From NCBI GenBank assembly GCA_964445135.1, contig CAYUJW010000024.1, positions 1-15,122 of the forward strand: DNA of 15,122 nt, in the 5' to 3' direction. This document shows positions 6,447-12,712 of this stretch, piece after piece. Numbering within the stretch: position 1 is the first letter of the stretch; each line of letters begins with the position of its first letter. The notes below the pieces were generated by a model that was given only the letters and a program-made list of their open reading frames with translations, made no database searches and had not been told where the DNA came from. A program made the translations under genes and the position numbers. The DNA is from JACOTV01 sp964445135. GTDB lineage: Bacteria; Patescibacteriota; Microgenomatia; UBA1406; GWC2-37-13.

Positions 6447-7730
6447 TTACGTTGTAGTCTTGGGTTTACTTTCAAGCGCCCGTTTGACTGCCGCAAACTC
6501 ATCCCAATCATACTCTTGCTCACCTCGGCATAAACTTTTTTCATGACTTTTGCCCGTACATAAAATGATGTCACCGGGGGCCGCCATGGCTATGGCTTTT
6601 GTAATCGCTTCGTCTCGTGACTGCACAAACACATAGCCCCGTCTCAAATTCGGGGTCAGATCAGCAGCTGACACCGCTCGCATTCCATTTTTCTCAATAC
6701 CTATCCCAATTTCTCGGGCAATTTGTACCGGGTCCTCAGTTCGATAATCCTCTTCAGTTATTATAATGACATCGGCAAACTCAGCACTGTTATAGCCCAT
6801 GATGGGACGTTTTGCGCCGTCGCGTAGTCCCGCCGAACCAAACACATGAATAAGCCGTTTTGTAGTTTTTCCACGCATATATGACAAGAGCTGATGGATT
6901 GAGTGGGGAGTGTGTGCAAAATCAACAATGACCACAAAATCTCCCGAATATGCAACTTCTAAGCGCCCTTTGGGAAGGGTGAATGTGGCAAGCGCTTTCA
7001 GAATATCATCTCGCTCAACCCCAACTTCTTGCGCCACCGCGTATGCCAATAGATAATTGTATTGGTTGTATTCTGGAAGATCCATTTTCAAACTTTTTGC
7101 AAGCGATTCATGATAATCTGCCTGGTTTTCATGTAGCGCATACGTTTTCACGGTATTGTTGCGCACATACTTTGTAAGCTCATTGTAGGAATCATCGTCA
7201 CGATTCAGCAGGGTGATGCGTGACTGTGCAATCATCTGCGCTTTTGCCCGAACATATGCTGCATACGTTCCGTGATAGTCCAAATGCTCATGGGTAATAT
7301 TGGTAATTGCGCCAACGATATAGCGAATACCCCAATTTCTTCCTTGATCAAATGCATGTGATGTGGTCTCCATGACAAAATACTCATCACCATGATCGGC
7401 AGCCTTTTTCAACAGCTTCTGCACATCCCATACATCAGGGGTCGTCATGTGAAGTCCGGTGTCATATTCTGTGTCCCCAATACGCGCATATACCGTTGAC
7501 ATCATCGATACGCGATATCCACACGTTTTCAGGATATGATAGATCAAATGTGTGGTTGTCGTCTTTCCATCAGTCCCCGTGACCCCAATTACCTTCAACC
7601 GATGGCTTGGGTTGCCAAAATACACACACGCAACACGCGCCTTCAGCAGGTGATAGATATTGATTGCCCATTGTGCTTTGCGTTTCAGTTTGTAGATCAT
7701 AATTCTTAGTCTTGTGTCATTGTAGCGCAT
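6447..7730 (-). CDS. murE: MurE-type Mur ligase with reduced N-terminal domain
   Basis: Cytosolic ATP-dependent ligase of the MurE family, which adds the third residue (meso-DAP or L-Lys in known enzymes) to UDP-MurNAc-L-Ala-D-Glu. It has 427 residues. The P-loop GVTGTDGKTTT begins at residue 49, whereas in E. coli MurE it lies near residue 110, so most of the N-terminal UDP-binding domain is missing. The rest is well kept: MTTPDV (95-100), ETTSH (121-125), NITHEHLDYHG (144-154), AKAQ with the Lys that is carbamylated in the family (K163), VDFAHTPHS, FGSAGLRDGAKRPIMG (297-312) and GKSHEKS (393-399). The residue-selecting DNPR motif of DAP-type enzymes reads EDYR (327-330), so the amino acid added cannot be predicted. 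ATG at 7730 is used; a second ATG at 7700 is possible. It follows ftsI by 19 nt with a weak GAGAAAG before the start. Confidence 0.88.
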   Translation of the reverse strand: MRYNDTRLRIMIYKLKRKAQWAINIYHLLKARVACVYFGNPSHRLKVIGVTGTDGKTTTTHLIYHILKTCGYRVSMMSTVYARIGDTEYDTGLHMTTPDVWDVQKLLKKAADHGDEYFVMETTSHAFDQGRNWGIRYIVGAITNITHEHLDYHGTYAAYVRAKAQMIAQSRITLLNRDDDSYNELTKYVRNNTVKTYALHENQADYHESLAKSLKMDLPEYNQYNYLLAYAVAQEVGVERDDILKALATFTLPKGRLEVAYSGDFVVIVDFAHTPHSIHQLLSYMRGKTTKRLIHVFGSAGLRDGAKRPIMGYNSAEFADVIIITEEDYRTEDPVQIAREIGIGIEKNGMRAVSAADLTPNLRRGYVFVQSRDEAITKAIAMAAPGDIILCTGKSHEKSLCRGEQEYDWDEFAAVKRALESKPKTTT

Positions 7731-7749
7731 CTGACTTTCTCATTTTACG

Positions 7750-9417
7750 CTATTGGTCAGGAGTGATTTGATAATACACCAAGAGTTCGCGCGCGATATC
7801 AAAAAATACCGGAGCTGCCGTTTCTGAACCGTATATGGAACTTTTCGGTTCTTTATATATGACAAGAGCTACAAACTGCGGGTTAGTAGCCGGCGCAAAT
7901 CCGATAAATGAAGCAATGGTTTTTGAGGCGTCGTATTTTCCCGACACCGCAATTTGCGCAGTCCCCGTCTTACCGCCAATTTTTCCGTGAAAACCTTCTG
8001 GAATTGCATATCTATATTCTCCATTCTCAACCGTCGACACGAGCATATCCACTACTTGCCGCGATGTCTCTTCATGGAGTACTTGAGTTTCCACACGAGG
8101 TTGAAACACCTGCGTGCGCGTTGATGATACGGCGCGGCTCACCACATACGGACGCAGCAGCTTTCCTCCATTTATGACTGATGAAAATGCGCGAACCAGC
8201 TGCAATGGCGTCACCGCAAGCCCTTGACCAAATGTGGCAGTTGCATAATCAATGGTGTACCAGTTGTCTTTTGGTTTCAAATATGCGGGCGCCTCCCCTT
8301 GAAGATCGATTCCCGTCAACTCACCAAATCCATAGCGATGAATATAGTCATATACTCGATCATTTCCAAGCTTTTGTCCAATATAAACCATCCCTACGTT
8401 TGATGATTTTTCCAACACCTGTGTCATGGTAATATCGCCAGCATAGTCATTGTTCCATGTGCGAATACTGTATTCGCCCACTTTCACCGGTCCATCTTCA
8501 TTCATTTTGGTATCCGGTTTAATCTTCCCATCCTCGATTCCTGCCGCCACGATGAGTGGCTTGAATGTCGAGCCGGGCTCATAGACCGTTGAGATTGCCT
8601 GATTTGCAAATACATCATCTGATGACTTGAAGTAGAATTCCGGGTCAAAGTCTGGCAAGCACACCATCGACAGTATCTCCATTGTTTGTGGGTTTGCAAC
8701 AATTGCACAACCTGACGTTGCCTCAAACCGCACCATACCAGCTTGCAACTTCTCTTTGACGATATGCTGCACCACATTATCAATCGTGAGATATAAATCG
8801 CGTCCATTATGTGAAGATATGCGTTCACGATTACCAGATAGCATCATGCGCCCTGACACATCATTATCCGCCTTAACTAAGCCTGGCAAACCTGTCAGAT
8901 CTTGCTCGTAAAAACCCTCAATTCCCCCATATCCAAGGTTGTCCCCATCTTGGTCTTTTCCAACAAACCCAACTAAGTGCGAAGACAACGATGCCTCTGG
9001 GTAAAACCGCGCAGGTTGTGGGTCAAACCCAATCCCTGCAATCTTCTTCTTTTCAAGCTGCTTCTTTTGCGACTCATCAAGACCCGCAGCCACCGCTGCC
9101 CATTGAAGTTTGGGGTTGATACGTGCCTCAATAGTCGCCTCACCAATGCCTGTTACGTCATCAATTGCGTCAATTACTTCATTCATATTTTTGACGAGTG
9201 GCGGTTCTACAAATACCTGATATTTGGTTTGATTTGTCACAAGTGGCCTACCACGACGATCAAAGATACGTCCCCGCTCGGGCTGGAGTTTGCGGTACTG
9301 AAGATAGCGATTCTCAGTTGGTGTCTGTGCGTTTAGCACCTGTATATATGCGAGTTTTGCCTCAACTGCCAAAAAGGCAAAGGTGATGGCCAAAAAAACG
9401 ATGCGGATTTTAGGCAT
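7750..9417 (-). CDS. ftsI: Class B penicillin-binding protein (FtsI/PBP2-like transpeptidase)
   Basis: Membrane-anchored D,D-transpeptidase that cross-links septal peptidoglycan and works with FtsW. The protein has 555 residues: a single N-terminal membrane segment (about 4-22), a dimerisation domain opening with ERGRIFDRRGRPL (47-59), and a transpeptidase domain with all three catalytic motifs, STFK (283-286, nucleophile S283), SSN (338-340) and KTGT (483-486). It ends soon after the transpeptidase domain with no PASTA repeats. It sits after the FtsL-like gene and before murE, the classical place of ftsI, which favours it over the elongation PBP2. An AGGA lies 4 nt before the ATG, one of the few Shine-Dalgarno-like sequences in the window. 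The 72 nt upstream hold no promoter I would defend. Confidence 0.94.
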   Translation of the reverse strand: MPKIRIVFLAITFAFLAVEAKLAYIQVLNAQTPTENRYLQYRKLQPERGRIFDRRGRPLVTNQTKYQVFVEPPLVKNMNEVIDAIDDVTGIGEATIEARINPKLQWAAVAAGLDESQKKQLEKKKIAGIGFDPQPARFYPEASLSSHLVGFVGKDQDGDNLGYGGIEGFYEQDLTGLPGLVKADNDVSGRMMLSGNRERISSHNGRDLYLTIDNVVQHIVKEKLQAGMVRFEATSGCAIVANPQTMEILSMVCLPDFDPEFYFKSSDDVFANQAISTVYEPGSTFKPLIVAAGIEDGKIKPDTKMNEDGPVKVGEYSIRTWNNDYAGDITMTQVLEKSSNVGMVYIGQKLGNDRVYDYIHRYGFGELTGIDLQGEAPAYLKPKDNWYTIDYATATFGQGLAVTPLQLVRAFSSVINGGKLLRPYVVSRAVSSTRTQVFQPRVETQVLHEETSRQVVDMLVSTVENGEYRYAIPEGFHGKIGGKTGTAQIAVSGKYDASKTIASFIGFAPATNPQFVALVIYKEPKSSIYGSETAAPVFFDIARELLVYYQITPDQ

Positions 9418-9489
9418 AGAGTCCTATAAACGTACATGAACAGATATAACGATTGCAACTTGTTTTAAGAATCGACGGTAAAACATGTG

Positions 9490-9762
9490 CTACCGCAACG
9501 CAACCCGCACAGCATCAACGTATACGGGAACAACTTGTGCAGTAAAATCCAGGCTGGCTGCTGCGGAGGATGACTTATTTAATGAATTTGCTGCATAAAG
9601 TTTTTGCTCAAGGAGTTCGTTTTCATGCTTAAGGTTTTGGATTCCTTCGTTAAAGGTGACTATCTCCTCAGTCATAGTAGTTCCTGCGACAAATATGGAT
9701 ATGTTAATGTACAAAAGCACAAACATACTTACAATAAGACTCCCGATCACTATTTTTTTCAT
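9490..9762 (-). CDS. ftsL: FtsL-like small bitopic division protein
   Basis: A 90-residue protein with a short basic N-terminus (MKK), one membrane segment (about 4-27) and a stretch with coiled-coil character (about 31-62, NEGIQNLKHENELLEQKL) followed by a Ser/Ala-rich linker. This is the architecture of FtsL/FtsB, which form the FtsQLB complex that activates FtsWI. FtsL is poorly conserved in sequence, so the call rests on architecture and on its position between rsmH and ftsI, exactly where ftsL sits in classical clusters. Its ATG overlaps the rsmH stop (ATGA), so translation is probably coupled. No other FtsL or FtsB candidate is present in the window. An unrelated small membrane protein cannot be excluded. 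Confidence 0.72.
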   Translation of the reverse strand: MKKIVIGSLIVSMFVLLYINISIFVAGTTMTEEIVTFNEGIQNLKHENELLEQKLYAANSLNKSSSAAASLDFTAQVVPVYVDAVRVALR

Positions 9763-10598
9763 GATTTTTTGACAGCAACTCGTAATATAGCTGAGCGCTC
9801 AAACGGCAGTGGTTGTTTTTTGACCACTCGCTTTGGCGCATCAAGCAGAGGCGAACTTTGCAACAGTCGCTTTACCAGACGATCTTCCACAGAATGGAAG
9901 GTGAGGACAACAATGACTCCTTCGGGCTTAAGCACGTGGATTGCGGCAGCTATCCCTTCGCGTAACCTGTCAAGCTCATGATTTACCGCCATACGAAGTG
10001 ACTGAAATACCCGTGAGAAGCTCTTTTCACGCTCATATTGAACGACCGCAGATATCGCATAGAGCAAATCTCCAACTGTATGATAGGGATGTTCATGACG
10101 TGTGCGCACAATATATGCAGCGAGCGCGCGGGCACTCAGCTCCTCACCATTATGAGAAAATATCTCATATAGCTCGTCTTCGTTTTTTTTGCTCAGTAAT
10201 TGTTGGGCAGTTGCCGTGTCTTCCTCAGCGTCAAGGCGCATATCTAGTGGATCTTCTGTGTTTTTATAGGAAAATCCTCGTTTTGCGTTCATCATTTGCT
10301 CAAATGAAAGTCCTAAATCAAATACCACCCCATCAACCGGATAAAATGAATGCTCAGCTGCTATCTCTTCAAGTTGAGCATAATTTCCATGCACAATCAC
10401 TGCTTTTTCTGGGTCGTAGCTCTGTGCTGCCAGCTCTACTTGTCGTTTATCTGCATCAAGCGCCAACACATGAGCACCTGCGTCTACTAATGCTTGGGTG
10501 TATCCGCCTTGACCATAGGTGGCGTCAATATATTTGCCCCCCGCTACAACGTTTAGCGCTTTCAAAAACTCTTCTTTATATACAGGTGTGTGTTTCAT
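9759..10598 (-). CDS. rsmH: RsmH (MraW), 16S rRNA C1402 N4-methyltransferase
   Basis: SAM-dependent methyltransferase that makes the N4 modification of C1402 in the 16S rRNA decoding centre. From ATG at 10598 it has 279 residues, slightly shorter than E. coli RsmH (313). Motifs are MKHTPVYKEEFL at the start, the SAM-binding DATYGQGGYTQ (25-35), LALDAD (45-50), DLGLSFEQM (94-102), RGFSY (107-111), DPLDMR (116-121), FQSLRMAVN (198-206) and TFHSVEDR (233-240), with ERSAILR near the end. A longer in-frame start at 10664 would overlap the mraZ stop and lacks family similarity, so ATG 10598 is preferred, 10 nt after mraZ. No Shine-Dalgarno sequence is present. The next gene overlaps its stop codon by ATGA. 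Confidence 0.95.
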   Translation of the reverse strand: MKHTPVYKEEFLKALNVVAGGKYIDATYGQGGYTQALVDAGAHVLALDADKRQVELAAQSYDPEKAVIVHGNYAQLEEIAAEHSFYPVDGVVFDLGLSFEQMMNAKRGFSYKNTEDPLDMRLDAEEDTATAQQLLSKKNEDELYEIFSHNGEELSARALAAYIVRTRHEHPYHTVGDLLYAISAVVQYEREKSFSRVFQSLRMAVNHELDRLREGIAAAIHVLKPEGVIVVLTFHSVEDRLVKRLLQSSPLLDAPKRVVKKQPLPFERSAILRVAVKKS

Positions 10599-10608
10599 AG
10601 TTGTCGTG

Positions 10609-10995
10609 TTATGCTGTCTCCTTCTTCCATTGCTCGCTATTCCATAGCTCAAAATGATCTCCAACTCCGGCGATTGTTACTTTTTTATCGAGCTTTGCAT
10701 ATGCAAGGAGGTTTTTTGGTATTACAAACCTTCCTTGTTCATCAATCTCGACGATTGCAGCTGAGGAAAATATAAATCGCTTCTTTTTCATATCTTGCTG
10801 CTCAAGCAGTGTTGAGGCCGAACCAACTTCCCCGGCTTTCTGCTCCCATAGCACTTGGTCATAGCCACTCAAACAAGAGTCAAACCCTCTTGTGAGCACA
10901 AATGATGTCCCGGTGAGTTGCTCTCGTACTTTTTTAGGGAGCACAATTCGCCCCGGCGCAGAGAACGAAACTTCGTATTCACCATAAAACACCAT
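10609..10995 (-). CDS. mraZ: MraZ, cluster transcriptional regulator
   Basis: DNA-binding protein that heads dcw clusters and represses its own promoter in the species studied. It has 128 residues with two SpoVT/AbrB-like repeats: the first around MVFYGEYEVSFSAPGRIVLP (1-20), the second around IDEQGRFVIPKNLLAYAKL. The usual DxKGR of the first repeat reads SAPGR here, while the second keeps DEQGR. A central TRGFDSCLSGYDQVLWEQ segment is family-like. The ATG at 10995 fits the canonical MxxGEY start. Four ATGGTG/A boxes at a 10-bp period run across the start codon, and a promoter-like TTGACT lies upstream. The gene opens the minus-strand series and diverges from murJ. Confidence 0.95.
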   Translation of the reverse strand: MVFYGEYEVSFSAPGRIVLPKKVREQLTGTSFVLTRGFDSCLSGYDQVLWEQKAGEVGSASTLLEQQDMKKKRFIFSSAAIVEIDEQGRFVIPKNLLAYAKLDKKVTIAGVGDHFELWNSEQWKKETA

Positions 10996-11015
10996 ATACT
11001 ACCATTCTTCACCAT
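10980..11015 (-). promoter_or_regulatory. MraZ operator: four 10-bp-phased ATGGTG/A boxes
   Basis: Read on the minus strand, boxes ATGGTG (11015-11010), ATGGTA (11005-11000), ATGGTG (10995-10990) and ATGGTG (10985-10980) recur at exactly 10 bp with 4-nt spacers. MraZ proteins are known to bind tandem TGG-containing direct repeats at this helical period upstream of mraZ. The third box supplies the mraZ start codon and the fourth lies inside the coding region, so binding would cover the -10 region and the translation start. Confidence 0.8.
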
Positions 11016-11032
11016 TTTGAACTGAAAGTCAA
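11004..11032 (-). promoter_or_regulatory. Probable mraZ promoter
   Basis: TTGACT (11032-11027, 5 of 6 to the -35 consensus) is followed after 17 nt by AAGAAT (11009-11004, 4 of 6 to the -10 consensus). The -10 ends 8 nt before the mraZ ATG and overlaps the second MraZ box. The predicted transcript would have almost no leader. Confidence 0.5.
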
Positions 11033-11033
11033 G

Positions 11034-11064
11034 CGACAACACATGCAAATTGCCCGACAACACA
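11034..11064. repeat. Perfect 10-bp direct repeat CGACAACACA, 21 bp apart
   Basis: CGACAACACA occurs at 11034-11043 and again at 11055-11064, start to start 21 bp, about two helical turns. It lies between the mraZ -35 and the murJ -10 in the divergent region, so it is a candidate site for a second regulator. It does not resemble the MraZ boxes. Confidence 0.55.
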
Positions 11065-11065
11065 G

Positions 11066-11071
11066 TACAAT
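11066..11071 (+). promoter_or_regulatory. Possible murJ -10 element
   Basis: TACAAT (5 of 6 to TATAAT) ends 9 nt before the murJ ATG. No good -35 is found 16-18 nt upstream (ATGCAA at best). It would give a nearly leaderless murJ transcript. Confidence 0.4.
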
Positions 11072-11080
11072 TACGAAATA

Positions 11081-12712
11081 ATGAATAAAATCATTCAAGG
11101 TACAAAACGTCTGATGCTGAGCAAGCAAGGATCAATCTTTTCCTCAACGCTCATTGTCGCTTCAACCATCGGACTCTCCAGACTTTTTGGCTTCATGAGG
11201 TATCGCGTGTTAGCTGGCTATTTTCCCAAAGAAGAGCTTGACGTCTATTTTGCCGCCTTCCGCATACCTGATATGGTGTTTGAAGTACTCATCACGGGAG
11301 CGCTTGCCTCGGCATTTATCCCCATCTTTATCAAATACCAAAAAAATAAAGATGATCTTTCATACCATATGTCCTCAATCATCACGGTGGTATGTAGCGC
11401 TATGTTCATATCGGTGATCGTGCTCACATTACTTGCACCCTTTATCATTCCACTTATCACGCCAGGATTCAGTGAGGAGAAGCTCAAGCAAGTGGTGTTT
11501 CTGTCACAACTATTACTTCTTGGACAACTTCCATTTTTAGTGGCCAGCAACATTCTCACCAGCATCGGTCAAGCGCAAAAAACGTTTATCATCACTTCAT
11601 TTGCCCCCGTTGCATACAACATTGTCATTATTGCCGTCACCGTATTTGGAGCCAGTCAATGGGCACTGCTTGCCCCAACATTAGGCGTTGTTGTTGGTGC
11701 AATCGTCATGTTTGTGATGCAGATTCCCCTTATGAGATCTGCCGAATTCACGCTACGCGTGCTTTTTAAGATAACAAGTGGCACACGAGAATTTTTTCGC
11801 ATTATGGTGCCGCGCCTTGTCACAGTCCTGGCTGCACAAATTGATGCAACCGTTGATCTCACGCTTGCTTCATTTTTGGGCGCCGGATCATACACAATCT
11901 TTTATCTTGCCCAGCACCTACAACTATTGCCTGTCTCAATTATTGGGATTGCGTTTGGCCAAGCCTCTTTGCCCTATTTGTCAGAACTCTATCGCGAGAA
12001 AAAATTGAGTGAATTTACCCATCTCATAACAGAATCAATTGTGAGTGTACTTTTGGTCACGATACCTATTGCGAGCTTTTTTATATTTGCACGCACACCA
12101 ATTGTTCGCTTGTTCTTTGGAGGACAAATGTTTGATTGGGAGGCAACCGTGCTTACTGCACAAACCCTATCGTACTTTGCGCTCGCCATACCCGCACACG
12201 CCGTGTATTACTTTCTCACACGTTGCTACTATGCGGTGTTTGATACCAGAACGCCATTTGTTATAAGCCTTATCGCAATTGGAATTAATGTTTGTATTTC
12301 AATGCTTGGCGTATTTGTATTTCACCAAGGTGTGTGGATATTGGCGCTTTCATTTTCAATCTCAATGATTACAAATGTGTTTCTACTGCTTGTTCTCTTG
12401 TCAAAAAAACAACTGGGGATTGAGTACAACCTCTTCATCAAACAAGTCATAAAAATTATAATCGCCACCATTATTGCTTCATTTTTTGTATATTGCGGGA
12501 TGAAGATTGCAGACGGATTGATTCTGGACACCGCCCGATCAATCAATGTATTTTTGCTCGTCATGGTTGGTGGCATTACGTATGTTGGAATTTACGCATA
12601 TATTACGTGGCTTCTGGGGGTTGAAAGTATTGGTGAAGTGGCAGCCATGATTCAGCGACTAAAAAAATATCGACAGCGCATATTAGAAATTTACACTGAC
12701 TTTGCATCATGA
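11081..12712 (+). CDS. murJ: MurJ, lipid II flippase (MVF/MOP superfamily)
   Basis: Polytopic inner-membrane protein that moves lipid II to the outer face for use by FtsW and the PBPs. It has 543 residues with about 13-14 hydrophobic segments, as expected for the family. The N-terminal signature SRLFGFMR (33-40) carries R34 and R40, matching E. coli R18 and R24; LDVYF (53-57) carries D54, matching D39; then RIPDMVFEVLITGALASAF follows. The positions matching E. coli R52 and E57 appear to be F68 and T73. Start ATG at 11081 has no Shine-Dalgarno sequence but a TACAAT box closely upstream. It is transcribed away from mraZ and its stop overlaps the next start (ATGA), suggesting coupled translation with the phosphorylase gene. 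Confidence 0.94.
   Translation: MNKIIQGTKRLMLSKQGSIFSSTLIVASTIGLSRLFGFMRYRVLAGYFPKEELDVYFAAFRIPDMVFEVLITGALASAFIPIFIKYQKNKDDLSYHMSSIITVVCSAMFISVIVLTLLAPFIIPLITPGFSEEKLKQVVFLSQLLLLGQLPFLVASNILTSIGQAQKTFIITSFAPVAYNIVIIAVTVFGASQWALLAPTLGVVVGAIVMFVMQIPLMRSAEFTLRVLFKITSGTREFFRIMVPRLVTVLAAQIDATVDLTLASFLGAGSYTIFYLAQHLQLLPVSIIGIAFGQASLPYLSELYREKKLSEFTHLITESIVSVLLVTIPIASFFIFARTPIVRLFFGGQMFDWEATVLTAQTLSYFALAIPAHAVYYFLTRCYYAVFDTRTPFVISLIAIGINVCISMLGVFVFHQGVWILALSFSISMITNVFLLLVLLSKKQLGIEYNLFIKQVIKIIIATIIASFFVYCGMKIADGLILDTARSINVFLLVMVGGITYVGIYAYITWLLGVESIGEVAAMIQRLKKYRQRILEIYTDFAS

Noticed and set aside
9941..10600. 219-residue plus-strand open frame
   Set aside because: It lies antisense over rsmH, which has full family motifs, and its translation shows no recognisable domain; it is a shadow.
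10599..10664. Longer rsmH start at 10664
   Set aside because: The extra 22 residues overlap mraZ by 56 nt and do not resemble RsmH, whose homologues begin near HxPVL/HTPVY.
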